Positions 46,309 to 59,114 of a DNA stretch of 64,000 bases are shown in pieces. Location: assembly GCF_017591425.1 (NCBI RefSeq), contig NW_024465434.1:124001-188000 (forward strand), given 5' to 3'. This stretch comes from Ochotona curzoniae (taxonomy: Eukaryota; Chordata; Mammalia; Lagomorpha; Ochotonidae). The position numbers were made by a program, and so were the translations under genes. The notes under the pieces were generated by a model. The model was given only the letters and a program-made list of their open reading frames with translations. It ran no database searches and was not told where the DNA came from. The first letter of the stretch is position 1; the number at the start of each line of letters is the position of its first letter.

Positions 46309-46324
46309 AAAATTTTTAAGTTCT

Positions 46325-47295
46325 GGTTAGCTATATAATACAGCAAGTAGCTCTCTTGGGATGAATATTTGAAGGAGAAAAACTAACAGCTAACAGGTAC
46401 AGATAGTTCTTTTTTCCTTACGTTCCCATTTTATCATGTTCCCTTATATTTAACAGTAAAAATAATGAGAGAAAAATTATAAGGGATTTTAAAAAATGGT
46501 TGTCTTCTTTCCTGCTCTATCAAAATTATGTATGCTATAACACAAAAAAGTAAAAGAATGCTCCTAAGGATAGCCAGCTAGTAAGGATTACTGATAATTC
46601 CCAGAAAAGTCCTTGTTAAATCAAAGATTTTTTCAAATGTAAGGAAGTAATTGTTTGTTTGTTTCTCAGGGAAAACACTCTATCTCATAAATATGAACCA
46701 CCTGAACAATACAAGTGATAACTAGAAGTTTATTTCCTACTTACTTCTCAGTGAACAAATGGGATGCTGGTGACTACACCGACTACTCTTCATTCCCCAT
46801 GTCCTTCATGCCTTAAAATCTACAGACAGCATGGGATGGGCCACACTCTATGACTTTGCAGTTAATATACTTAACAAAAATGAGGAAGCAAAGAAATGAA
46901 GCATTCATACAGCCCAAGAATGCCAGACTTCCTCTGAGTTACAGGAACAAGAATACTTCTCCTTGCCCCTTTGGCATCAGGGCAATAGCCTTCAATTACT
47001 ACAATATATACATACACACATACATACACAAACTATCTTTATTGAAATCACTTAAATGTATCATCTATTTCCTTGTCAAGACTCTTAATGACATACTGAT
47101 TACTATGTATTTGTAATTCTAATTTATCTAAGCGGTAATTCAGAGCTTACTGACTCCACTTATATTATCCCATTTGATAATGCAGGCAAGAAATCAGACT
47201 AGAGAGGAGAGGAGACAACACGTTAAAAACTGCAATACATACACAAAAAAATACATTATCCACAAAATGCTTTATAAAAAACTGATAAGAAAATA
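46325..47295. other. Intron sequence, unassigned
   Basis: It includes a short MIR-like stretch near 47120-47215 that is too weak to name. Confidence 0.4.
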
Positions 47296-47300
47296 CCTAC

Positions 47301-47361
47301 CAAACTTTTATCCACACTGGAGCTAGTTCTGTTATCATTAGGATTTGCTGAAGATAAATAC
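47301..47361 (-). CDS. ROCK1: ROCK1 exon (6th): linker after the C-tail
   Basis: 61 bp encoding residues 404 to 424 (RYLSSANPNDNRTSS then SVDKSL). It joins the kinase C-tail to the coiled coil. The last part differs from the human NADKSL that I remember, a tolerant change in a Ser/Asn-rich linker. The acceptor is gccccag and the donor gtaggtatt. Confidence 0.94.
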
Positions 47362-47364
47362 CTG

Positions 47365-48695
47365 GGGCAGCAGGTTTCAAAAAGAAAACAGGATGAAAAC
47401 TCTTTATTTCCAATCATAAGCAATACTACATGCCTATTTTATGTCCAATATTTGTTGTGGTTTTTTTTTTAAAAATAACAAGACTTATAATAATTTTTTT
47501 TATTTTAGAAACTTCATAGATACATTAAATTACATCCCCAGTTAAGACTAAAGCACTACTTTTTAATCATATGATTTAATATTTCTCCAGCAAAACATAT
47601 GAATATCATGCATAGTAGTACACAAATGATAAATAACCTCAAATTAACTCAGACAAGATATTTCAGCCAGGAGAACAGATTACATATAATTTTTACCACC
47701 AAACAAGTGAAAATCACTTAATTTTTCAGAGCTTTTTGGATCTTAAGAATGAGGATGAAGCTTTTACAGGTATTTTCTATCCTTCAGCAAAGCATGACAT
47801 CACCTTTCTGGGTTTAAAAAGAAACTAAAGAGTTTTCTTTGCCGAAAAGGCTGACAACAGAATCAAAGTTTGAGTATATATCTTTAAAATACCTGTAAAT
47901 CTTACATGCAATATAACTGCTGTAATGTTTACACTTCCACCAAATTAGTTCACTTAAGGTTCTCTGAGTGTTTACAAAAAGGACTTAGTATATTAGCAAG
48001 TAGTTTAACCTAAGGCTATTTTAAAGACAATGTTTAACTCAGTTACACCTGCACAATGAGGAACACTTGCTCGGGTAAAGGGAAGTATATTTTTTTGAGG
48101 AATAACAATGTCATATTTTGCCAGTATAGCCAAAATTGCATGTTATTTTGCCAACACTTTATTAATAGCACTTAGATCAGTAATGACACTTAAAAAAAAC
48201 TCAGTACAGTTTCTACTTTTACCCTTCACTGTAAAACAAGGTTAACTATAAAATAATGTTAACTGCAATAACATCAAATTTAGCAATTACTCCAATCTAA
48301 TAAGATACCTAATATCATTTCACTAGGATGTAATTTGGTTAGAAGCATATCTTTTTGAAGTAAGCAGAAAATAATAGTAGACAGATTTAATCCAGTAAGT
48401 GTTGCCATATGGTTCACTGTATTTAGTGGTATAACACCTTGTTTAGAATTCCATTATGTGGTACTTACCAACCTGTTGTATAATTCATCTTTTCCCAGGA
48501 TATATTTCAAGAGAATGTGTTATGATTCATTCATTCTCCCTGCCCCTTGATGCTTAATATACACTCAACAAAGAGTAACTTAACAAATCTATTTGATGAA
48601 TGAATGAATCAGCACACTGGAATAATGTTAAATGTTTATCTTATATCTCAAGTACATGTGAAATGTTTAAAGCTAACACTAACTTAGACTAATGG
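47365..48695. other. Intron sequence without recognised features
   Basis: One of the longest repeat-poor stretches here; AT-rich, no ORF of interest. Confidence 0.5.
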
Positions 48696-48699
48696 AGGG

Positions 48700-48985
48700 G
48701 TGGGTGTGGTGGCACAGCACATCTAATTCTGACCGCAAATGCTGGCATCTCATGTGGGCACCAGGCCTGGCTGCCCCACTTGTGATACAACTCCCTGACT
48801 ATGGCCTGGGGAAGCAACAGAGGATGGCTGCAGTCTTAGGGCCCCTGCACCCACGGGGAAGAAGCTCCTGTCTCCCAGCTTCGGATCACCTAGCTGATGC
48901 AGTCATTTCCAGAGTGCATCAATGGATAGAAGACTTCTCTGTCTCTCCTTTCTCTCTGTAAAAATCTGCCTTTAAAATAACAAGA
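48700..48985 (+). repeat. CSINE, sense
   Basis: gtgggtgtggtggcacagca to tgcctttaaaataacaag. Confidence 0.82.
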
Positions 48986-48987
48986 AA

Positions 48988-49288
48988 TCTGGGTCTCACG
49001 ATATAGTTGTGTCTAAATCCTCACCTTGTGTGTGATGGTATTTTTTCTGGGTGCTAATTCATGTCTTGGCTGCTCCACTTCCTTCCAGCTCCTTACTGGC
49101 CTTGGGAAGCATTAGAAGGTGGCCTAAAGCCTTGAGACCCTGCAACCACATGGGAGACCTGGAAGAACCTTCTGGCTCCTGGCTTTGGATCAGCTCAGCT
49201 ACAGCCGTTGTGGCTACTTGGGGAGTGAACCAGTGGACAGATTTTTCTTTGTCTCTGCTCTCTGTAAATTTACCTTTCCCATAAAAAT
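48988..49288 (+). repeat. CSINE, sense, arm of an inverted pair
   Basis: gggtctcacgatatagttgt to cctttcccataaaaataaaa. It abuts an antisense copy. Confidence 0.85.
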
Positions 49289-49598
49289 AAAAACTTTGGA
49301 AAGGCAGATGCACAAAGAGGAGGAGAGACAGGAAAATCTTTTGTCCAACGGTTCACTCCCCAAGTAGCTGCAACAGCTGGAGCCGAGCCAATCTGAAGCC
49401 AGGAGTGAGGATCTTCTTCCAGGTCTCCCAAGCAGGTACAGGGACCCAAGGCTTTGGGCTATCCTTGACTGCTTTCCCAGGCCACAAGCAGTGAGCTGGA
49501 TGGGAAGCGGGGCTGCCGGGATTAGAACTGGCACTCATATGGGATCCCAGTGCATTCAAGGTGAGGACAGCTGCTAGGCTATCATGCCAGCTCCATAA
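49289..49598 (-). repeat. CSINE, antisense, arm of an inverted pair
   Basis: ctttggaaaggcagatgcac to gctaggctatcatgccagct. Confidence 0.9.
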
Positions 49599-49644
49599 AA
49601 ATAAAATAAAATCTTTAAGAAAATAAAAACAAGTCTGAAATAAA

Positions 49645-49870
49645 ACTTGGAGTAATGGTAATCCTAACAATTTATTTTATGCAAAGCACTGTTCCAACTG
49701 CTTTACTATGCTTTGATTCATTTAACTCTTATAATAACACCATGAAACAAATATTACTGCTACCTATATCCATACTTTTGAGAAAACGGAGGCATAGTAG
49801 ATTAAAGTCTTTGTATAAGCTAATATAGGCAATAGCATAAATTGCTTAACAGTGAATTCACTAAATGGCT
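49645..49870 (+). repeat. MIR-like remnant
   Basis: gcaaagcactgttccaactg, cttataataacaccatgaaa and gagaaaacggaggcatagta follow MIR order. Confidence 0.5.
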
Positions 49871-50345
49871 CTGGGAGAAAAAAATCTTTGCAGAGCTGAA
49901 AATTATGGGCCTTGGTAGCTCTAATACAGTAATGATAATGTTAGAAAATTCTGCTTATTATCCCAAATATTTATAAATCCTAACTCCTTAGAGACTCATT
50001 ACATCCCCTCATACAGGATGCGTATAATGACTTTACTTGAGTAATAAGTTTATCACTTTTGTTAACTCTGAAATATTATGTCATTGAAATATTGCAGAAC
50101 TCTAAGCCTGGGATTTAATATATTAACTAAAATGTTAGTATTAACATCTTTTGTCAGACTATCCTCAGTATAGTCTATCACTCAAAAACTTTTTTAAAAG
50201 TATCCTGAATACAAATGAAGCTTAACAAGATTAAACATGAAATATTTGAAATGTCACATCACTGAAAATGATAGGACATAATCTTTGTGTGTGATCTCAA
50301 CTTTCTCTTAATAGTTACTCCTAAAATCACTTATTAGCATACTTA

Positions 50346-50528
<183 letters not shown>

Positions 50529-50694
50529 TTATTCATTGCAAATTTAACACATAAAGATTTCAAATCAACTGTTAATGTTTCTCTTTTACAAGTAGCCTGT
50601 GAATCACAAATTCCAAATAGTTGAATCTTTTGTACTATGCTTTACTTAGATTAAAAAGGTTAGTATTAATCATTATATATAACATGCATTGATT

Positions 50695-50790
50695 TTTTGG
50701 TTCCTTGCTTTTACTTGGCACAACCTTGGCCATTCCAGGAATTTGAGGAGTGAACCAGACAATGGAAGCTCCAAAAAGAAATGTGCATAC
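50695..50790 (+). repeat. CSINE fragment, sense
   Basis: 3' half only: ggttccttgcttttacttgg, gaggagtgaaccagacaatg. Confidence 0.6.
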
Positions 50791-50867
50791 ATCAGGGAGA
50801 CTTCTAAAGAGATTCAGAGCAAATGTGTGATATCTTCTCTGATGGACTCAATCTTTTTTTTTTTTTG

Positions 50868-51200
50868 AAGACTTACTTTATTATTAATTTTTTTTATTGG
50901 AAATTCAGATATACAGAGAGAAGGAGAGACAAAGAGAAAGGTTCTCCATCCGTTGATTCACCACGCAAGAGGCTGCAATGGCTGGAGCTAACCTGATCTG
51001 AAGCCAGGAGCCAGGAGCTTCTTCTGGGTCTCCCATGAAGGTGCAGGATCCCAAGGCCTTGGGCTGTCCTTGCTTGCTTTCCCAGGCCACAAGCGGGGAG
51101 TTTGATGGGAAGTGGGGCCACCGGGACAAGAACCGGCATCCATATGGGATTCTGGTCCACACAAGGCGAGGACTTTAGCAGCTAGGCTACTGCGCTGGGC
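50868..51200 (-). repeat. CSINE, antisense
   Basis: aagacttactttattattaat to ctactgcgctgggcc; full-length. Confidence 0.93.
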
Positions 51201-51274
51201 CTGGACCCAATGTTTTTATAAGACAATTTAGAGTGGTATTAAAATGAGAAAAATTTCGCTTAAATTCTGAATGA

Positions 51275-51405
51275 CTTCGCTGGTTTTGGAGTAGCCCAAC
51301 ACTGTCCACTGCAGCCCACTTGGAGAGAACCAGGACATAGAGGAGCTCTCTATCTGCTTCTCCCTAATGTCGGCTTTCCAATTGGAAAAGATAAAACTTT
51401 AAGGA
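51275..51405 (+). repeat. CSINE fragment, sense
   Basis: 3' half: ggagtagcccaacactgtcc, ggctttccaattggaaaaga. Confidence 0.6.
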
Positions 51406-51639
51406 AGAATGATTGATGATGGAGGAAGGAGAGAGAGCAAAGGGAACAAAAAAAGTGAACATAGTTTAAAAAAATTGTGGGACCCTATCTATCAAACCAA
51501 CATAATTACATGAATTGTAGAAAGCAGAGAAAGTGGCAGAAAAAAAAAATCTTTGAAGGAATAATGGCCAAAATCTTGCTAATATGATAAAACCTACATA
51601 AATTAGAAACCAAACCAAGCCAACGAGAGGGCATTTTAT

Positions 51640-51912
51640 TCAGTGTTTAGGAAGTTCCTTCAGACACCCACCCACATCTGATACTGCAATCCCTGAGATC
51701 AAGGTTTGGTTCCACTCTTGATTGGAGCTTCTTGATAATAACACCCTGGAAGGTGACAGGTGATGGCTCAAGCAGGTGGAATCCTGCCACTCACATGGAA
51801 GCCCTAGATTGAGTTTCTGGCTCCTGGCTTGTTCTCAGCCTTGTGTGGGTAGTGAACCAGCAGATGGGAGCTCTTTCTACCTCTCTGTCTCTCAAATGTA
51901 AATAAATTAAAA
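51640..51912 (+). repeat. Old CSINE, sense
   Basis: caggtgatggctcaagcagg, ccctagattgagtttctggc, end caaatgtaaataaatt. Confidence 0.75.
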
Positions 51913-52094
51913 ACAAAAACAAAAAGAAAGAAAAAAGGCTTATAGAGCAATACAACTTAAAAAAACGAGGCAATTTTGGTGCCCCCTACACCCCCCAAAT
52001 CATGAAACTATACAGTTTTCTTGGGCATTTGGGATGCAGACACTGAAGGTTGTGGCTTTATCCACCACATCATTTTTTTAAGCTTTATTTATTT

Positions 52095-52386
52095 TGGGGC
52101 CCTTTTTGTTGTAGCCTAATAGCTAAAGCCCTTGCCTTGTACACACTGGGATCCCATATGGGTGTTGATTCATATCCCAGTGGCCCCGCTTCCCATTCAG
52201 CTCCCTGCTTGTGGCCTGGGAAAGCAGTTAAGGCTGGTCCAAAGCCTTGGGACCCTGCACCCGTGTGAGAGTCCTGGAAGAAGCTCCTGACTCTGGATCA
52301 GGTTAGCTCCTGCTGTTTTGGCCACTTGGATAATGAATCCACTGAGGGAAGATCTTTCTCAACTTTTCTCCCTTTCTCTATAAATC
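52095..52386 (+). repeat. CSINE, sense, arm of an inverted pair
   Basis: ggggccctttttgttgtagc to ctctataaatctg; full-length except for the tail. Confidence 0.88.
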
Positions 52387-52684
52387 TGAAAAAGATTTAC
52401 AGTGAGGAGGAGAGACAGAGACACAGAAAGATCTTCTGTCCACTGATTCACGCCCCAAGTGGCCAAAACAGCTGTAGCTGATCTGAAGCCAGGGGTCTCC
52501 TCTGTGTCTCCCATGTGGATGCAGGGTCCTACACTGTGGGATGCCCTCTACTGCTATCCCAGGTCACAAGTAGGGAGCTGGAAGGAAATGGAACAGCTAG
52601 GACACAAACTTGGGTGCCCATATGGGATTCCAGTGCATGACAGCCGAAGAAGAGATTAGTCACTAGGCTACTGCACTGGGTCCT
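52387..52684 (-). repeat. CSINE, antisense, arm of an inverted pair
   Basis: agatttacagtgaggaggag to ggctactgcactgggtcc. Confidence 0.88.
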
Positions 52685-52874
52685 CACTACTCTATGTTTT
52701 AAAGCTTACATGAAAAGGAATCCATTATAATGCTGTGAAAGTCTTATGTCTCATATTAAGATGCATAGAATAAAATCTGAAGACTTTATTCAGTGCATAC
52801 TGACCATTACTTCCAAGGAAATATAAACTTAAATGCTGTAATTTATTTCTCTGAGTAGTTATTTAAATGCTTTA

Positions 52875-53020
52875 AGTTATTTTTCTTAGTAGCACAAAGA
52901 CAGAAATGAAGATACAGGCAGAAAAAGCAACAGTTCACTCTGCACAAATATCTACAGCAGCTGGACCTGGGCTAGAGTGAAGTTAGGAACTCCCAGGTGG
53001 GCAGTAGGGCCTCTACAAGG
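52875..53020 (-). repeat. CSINE fragment, antisense
   Basis: agcacaaagacagaaatgaa, ggacctgggctagagtgaag; short and diverged. Confidence 0.5.
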
Positions 53021-53024
53021 ACTT

Positions 53025-54890
53025 GTAAGTTATTGCATTTTGCTCAACATATTATTAATCATGTTTTAGATTATGTAATATGTTTCATCATTTTCTTTTC
53101 CCAAGGGAGCAACTTTTATCAACTGTTAGTCCTTCTATTTTGGCACGTATAACACTAAAAGATGGAGGTCTTTAAAGTTTACCACTGGAATCCTGACATG
53201 GTCATTTATTCTCAAAGAGAATTGCAAGAAGTTATTTGGATCTTTTCATTTCCTTTATGTTGGGTCTTTAAACCTTACTTTGTCGCTTCTTTAATTCTAT
53301 CTCAAATGAGTGAAAAATAATTTTACAATCATTACTCTTTACATGTAAGTGAAGGATGAAAAAGATAAGGAATCCCATGGTAATCCTGCCAATATTCAGG
53401 CTATTTTGACCCTGCTCCCAAACATTACCAAACAGTACAAGCTGAAGGTTAACTTGTTATTGCAATCTGGAGTCATCTAAGTGGCAAAACCAACAAAAGA
53501 ACTGTTACCTGTAAAAAGTTTAACTTTGCCAAAGAAAACTGGAGATTAAAAAAAATTTTTTTCAGAAGAAATTCTGTTACATAATTTTTAAATATTTAGG
53601 AGGTCAGAGTGGTCAGTTCAGGATTAAAATATTCTTGGTATTTTAAGGGTGGGAAGTGAAGAAAGGGTAGGAAGAGGGAAAGGCAAGACCAGAACAATAA
53701 GTTGCACAGACTTCAATTTTTCATGTTTTTCAATAACAACTAAGGAAGACCCATTAGGACTAGAAAAAGCTATCAGAATTTTCCTAAGAATACTAAGTCA
53801 AACTATCCTATAATAAAACAGTAGATAGCAAAATAAAATTTAAGAAGATAAAAAATTATAGTAATCAATATTAGTAACGTTGGGAATAACAGCATATAAA
53901 ATTCATTTGCTATAAATCAATTAAGTGATTCACTCTATCTTCTTCATGTATAAAAGCAGTTATATTTTAAAGGTACAGCTATATAAGATAATAAAGTGCC
54001 ATCAAATTCTGAACTGCTCAATAGCATGACACTATGAATCTCAAGGTAAGTTTGGCTGGCTTGTTCACTGTGTTTTGCCAGTGCTTGAAAAAGAATAATG
54101 CTCAGCATGAAACAGGCACACAATATCAACTTGCTAACTTCTCTCCTAATTAATGTTAATTTTTGAAAATAAATATATATCTTCCCTATTTTTCAGAGTG
54201 CTTCACTGATCTTTTTAGCTATTTATATGTGATTACTTTGAAAACCATTTTTCAGCAATCCAAAATTCTTTGTATCTTCTTCTGTTCCATTTTAAGTAAT
54301 TTTCAAACTTATGAAGATATTTGTACATTTTCAGCCTTCTTAAATGTAACCAACAACGTAACTTCAATAAAAACAAAGTTTTCCAATTTAAGCATTTTTT
54401 ACTACTTGTTCATTTCTTTCTCTTGCAGCAATTTATACTGTAGCCTGAAGATAGCCACGCTGTCCTATTTACTTAGGAAGAGTAGGAAGTTCTTTATTTT
54501 CCAGCCTATAACTATTACTAAATTCTCCCAAGGTCAAACTGCTTTTGTAGCTTATCCAGACAGCCAGTTAGTAAATGACAATCTTTGTTGTGGTGTAATT
54601 TCTTAATTTCCAAAGGAATTTATTTCCCTTTTTCCTTTCTAAGACAATTTTATAGCCTAGTACAATGAGTGTACTGTATTTGAAGCTGTATTCACTTCTT
54701 TAAAAACATTTGATAATTAGAACGTTTCACTAGCTCCAGCTGTAAGTAACTGCCTGGGTTGCCTTGTACTTGGGCAAGTCTTAACACTGCTGGGAGAAAA
54801 ACAGCCAACAGCTGGTGAGCATTCTGGGCCTGGTTAATGCCAAACTTGTTTTAACTATACCAGTGTGCCAGTACAGTTGTCTATTTTTTT
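53025..54890. other. Intron sequence without recognised features
   Basis: AT-rich. A 147-residue open frame at 54163-54606 has random AT-rich composition and is not called as a gene. Confidence 0.5.
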
Positions 54891-54894
54891 AAAA

Positions 54895-57800
54895 GATATG
54901 TGGGGAATGTCTGACTGGGACACACCACTCCGGCCCCCCCGGGGGGAGGGGTTACGCTGCAGACTGCCCAGGGAAAAGGATCTGGGGAAATATTTGGAGG
55001 GGCAGTGGCTGGCAGCATGTTTTAAGACCCCAACAAACAACTTCTGGGATCTTCCGTGGACCAGGCCACAACACTTGCAGGTGCACAAGGAAGTTGAAAT
55101 GATATGGCATAGAGAGGCAAACTGGAGGGCATGTCTGGTCAGGCCAAGGCCTTTGCCCATGTGGGAGACCTGGGCTGGGCTAAATAGCATGGCTTTACTG
55201 CCTACTTGCACATGCAAAAACTGGGGCTAGGGTGGGGGTGAAGGGATACTTGGCTGGACTAAGCTGTAGTACCTGACTGTGGAATGTTCAGGCACAGGGT
55301 GGGCCACATCAGGCTGGGCTGCATCATCTACTAGAACGCGAGAGAACCAGATCTGGAGGCAGATTCTGTAGGGGACTTGTGTGCTGACCTCTGAGACTGT
55401 AGCACCTGCCAATTTGTTCAGAGATCTAGGGATGGTGACAGGCTGAGCCAGGCTGGACCACAGAACTCACCTGATACTTGCGGGGAGCTAGGGCTGGGCT
55501 GGGGCTGGGCTGGGGCTGGGGCTGGGCTGGGCCAGGATATAGCACTCACTGGGCATATGCAAAGGTCAGTGTAGAAGGACATTGTGATTTGTAGAAGAAG
55601 AGCAAACATAGGATGACAACTGATAGGATATCATTTGTATAAGAACTGATTGGATATACAAAACAAACAGATAGTTTCAAAGAAGGGTGTGGAAACAATT
55701 GATGGGTTCTGTAGAAAAGTTTATCGGAACTAGTAAGCTCCTCAATACCTCCTCACTTATCCTATGTGAGCCTCAGTCTATAAAAGCCTGGTGTCACTAA
55801 TAAACTTCGGCTACCTCACCAACACAGTGGTCCATGTGCGTTATTATAGGCTCGGAGCACCAAGTCCATCGCTGCAGGATAGCGAACAGGCCATGACTTG
55901 ATAAAGGTAGATAATGCCAAGCAGCTGTTAGCCTTGAGTTCCAGGGCTGGGAATGCACCTGGTAGGGAATCTGGGGAACTTCCCGGCTATGTTGAACCTT
56001 CCACTGGGGAGCACAGGAGTGGGGATGAGGGTAGGACAGGACAGGCAAGGCTGTAGTAGTTGTTGGCATTTATGTGGGCAGGTTTGAGAGAAGGTGGGTC
56101 AGGATACAGCATCCACTGGCATGAGTGAGTCAGGACAGAATGTGGGTCATGCATGGATGGACTAGGCTTCAACACTGACCAACCAAAGCTGAGACTGTGG
56201 GTGGGCCAGGCAAGACTGGGTTGAAGCACCTGCCAGCAAGCACAAGATTCAGGGCTGGGAACCAGCCTGCTATGGGAATTCTGGGGACCCCACCCTGTCA
56301 GGCTAGAGCTCCCACTGGTGAGTGTGAGAGTCAGAGCTGGGGGCATATCAGGATGGCTAAGGCCGCTGTATATGCTGGCTGGGTTTGGGGACAGGCCAGA
56401 CTGGGCCAGGTCCTAGCATCTGATGGTGCTCCTGAGAGCCAGAATAGGTGTGGATAGACTGAGTTAGGCTGCAGCACTTACCAGTTCACAGGAGAGCTGG
56501 GTTTTTCAGTGGGCCAGGTTTAGTATCCACTGGTAAGAGAGGAATGGATGCTGACCAGTGGGCTAGGCCATGGTATCTGAGAGTGAGTGTGAGGACTGGG
56601 GGCCAGCCATGTCAAGCTGGGTTGCAGCATCCACAAGATGCAGGGCTGGGAGCAGGCCTAGTAGGATAACTTAGGGAATTTCCCTACTCCACTGAAGCTG
56701 CCACTGGTGAGTGTGAAAGCCGGGTCTGGGAGCAGCCCAGGGAAGGCTGGACTGCAGCACCCATTGGCATGTGTGTGAGCTGGGCCTGGGGGTGGGCTAT
56801 AATGGTCCAATTCACAGCACACACAGCCATGACTGAGAACCAGAATTCAGCGCAGGCCAGGCTGGGCTGGACCACAATACCTGCCAGTTAACAAGAGGGA
56901 CAATGTAGGCCAGGCTGGGTTAAGTTGCTGTAACAACCAGTGAAAGCTGGGTCTTGAGGTGGGCCAGGCTGAGCCAGGCTGTAGCACCTGCTGGTGAATG
57001 CTGAGACTAGAGGCTGGCCATCTCAGACTGGGCTGCAGCACCCACTGGCACACTAAGACCAAGGGCTGGGAACGGGCCTGGTAGGGGTAACCTCAGTGAC
57101 TCCCTTATTGGGTTGGTGCCTCCACTTGTGATCATGGGAGAGGAGAATGGGGGCTGGCCAGGCTGGGCTAGTGTATAAGAGCTGGTGTGTACAAAAGCAA
57201 AATGGGTGTAGGCAAACCAGAATAGGCCAAGTACCTGCTGGCAAGTGCTGGAAATGACTCCAAGTCATGTGATCCTGGATAGCAGTAGGCCTGGCAGGTG
57301 CAATATCTACTGCTGGAGTAGGTTTGGTAGGGGAATTTTGAGCACTCTCCTGCTGGACTGAAGCTCCCACTGGTGAGCATCTGAACCAGGGCTAGGGACG
57401 ACCAGATTGATCATAGTAGCACCTGTTGGCATAAGTGTATGGGGCAAGCTGGGCTACAGCACACAAGGATGTGCATTAGAGGTAGGTGGGAGGTAGGCTA
57501 GGTTAGGCTACAGCAGACCGGCACATGCAAAAACCAGGGCTGGGGGTGGTACTAGTGGGAGTTATTGGGGATCACCTCAAGAAGCCCATAGCATCTTCTT
57601 GTGTGCTGGATTGTGCTAGCCACAGTACCCATCAGCTGACTAAGAGATGAGGCTGGGGGCAAAACTGACCAGGCTGCTGCACTGGCTGGTGCACACAAGA
57701 GTCATCAAGTCTGACGTCACCCCAGGCAAGGTTTCTTGGAGGATTCCCCGATTAGTCTGCTGGACTCAAACCCCAGCCACAGGGAAAATCACAATATGAG

Positions 57801-58335
57801 TGCATGCATCAGCACTGGGCGTCCTCAGGTGCTGATGCCTGTGCAGCGAACAGCATGTCCAGATGCACACGAGGGACATGATAGCCGGCTCACGTAGGCA
57901 GCAGAGGATGCTGACTGCCTTATCAGAGGATAAAAATCAGAACAGGTAGAACTGCTCTTCTAGCCAAGCTTTGCAACATGTTTCTGGGCCTGGGATGCAC
58001 TAATTTGGCCTTTGTCAACCAACAGACCTTGGAAAGATTTCCTCAACCTCAGTACAACAAAGCTGACAATGTCTTGGAACTATCTTCCCTATATCAAGGT
58101 CTTTAAGGTGTCATCGAGGGACGGTCCCCTATCCCTGGGTGCTGATGTAGTTTGACAGTAAATAAGCAGTTTGACTATACCTCCACTTCCCCACTGCAGA
58201 CACAGGAGAAAAAAAAATTGAAACATTTGTCCCACCTGCCTTCTTCCATTCTTTGACCCTCTCCACCCTAACTGAAGACCTACACGGGTGTGCATCCTTC
58301 TCAATTATGTAAACAATATTAAAAATAAATTAAAT
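54895..58335 (+). mobile_element. GC-rich tandem-repeat element, family unknown
   Basis: It starts with a C/G run (cggccccccc, ggggggagggg). Then come about 2.5 kb of degenerate units of roughly 50-67 bp built on caggctgggctgcagcacc, ctggcatgtgtgag and gctgggcctggggg. A second motif (gggctgggaacgggcctggt followed by a ccactggtgagtgtgag block) recurs near 55939, 56254, 56643, 57063, 57310 and 57538, giving a higher-order layout. After about 57700 comes unique sequence ending gcatccttctcaattatgta and an A-rich tail. No long ORF. Either the 5' UTR with promoter monomers of an L1-like element or an unclassified retroelement. Confidence 0.6.
55592..55890 (+). mobile_element. LTR-like block inside the tandem-repeat element
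   Basis: The block interrupts the G-rich units with AT-richer sequence. It carries a TATA-box-like tataaaag at 55779-55786 and an aataaa at 55799-55804, followed by cttcggctacctcaccaac. This resembles a short solo LTR, but no firm TG/CA ends or target duplication could be fixed, and no retroviral coding sequence is present. Confidence 0.4.
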
Positions 58336-58339
58336 TTTA

Positions 58340-59110
58340 AAAAGAATACTTCACTAGTACTGGCAAACCTGCATCACCTAGTCAAACAAAATTACCAAGA
58401 CTTTTTTCTTACAAAGAGCTGCCATGTTGCTTATCAATTACATATAGTCCTCAGGATAAACATTTAATTTGTAACTGTGCCTAAGTTAAGTTTATTTACA
58501 TGATTAATGATTATTACAACTGGTAGTAGGAAGTCAGGGGGAAGGACAGATAAATGGAAAGGGAAAAGGGTTTGAGACTTCAACAGGTCAGATAGTTTGG
58601 CCTCCCAACTCCACAGAGGATACAAACCTCTGATGTCATTATATATGTATTGAACCATGTTGTACAAAGATTCTGGTGAATCTTTTCACAGTTTCAACTT
58701 TAAAAGTAAGATAATATTTTAAACTAAAAATTAGCTTCTTATATGCAACATATTTTTATTTTTGAAAAAAAGTTGCTATATCTAACAGGATCACATATAA
58801 TTAATTTTGCATATCCTGATAAGCAGACTAAGATCAAATTCTGGCATTTCAATATTGATAGCTCCTTAAATTTTAGATCTTAACAAAAACAATAAAATAA
58901 CATTTTCTCAAGAACATACATTTTTATTTCACTTTCCTATTTTGTGGTTTCCTATATAATGGCGAAACTAAAATAAAAGCAATCCACCAAAACTCACATG
59001 CTCAATTAAGACTGCTGAACCTGTTCTATTACATCTACATATTTCATCTGGGTATCCCGAGTGGCATATTAAATTAGCAGCACCACAATTTCCTCAATGA
59101 TGTCAGATAT
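58340..59110. other. Intron sequence without recognised features
   Basis: AT-rich; nothing recognised. Confidence 0.5.
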
Positions 59111-59114
59111 TCTT

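Noticed and set aside
54163..54606. 147-residue open frame on the plus strand
   Set aside because: Low-complexity AT-rich composition (many Phe, Ile, Ser), no motif, deep inside an intron of the opposite strand.
54855..55230. Overlapping open frames of about 120 residues on both strands
   Set aside because: They arise from the GC-rich start of the tandem-repeat element, where stop codons are rare; no recognisable domain.
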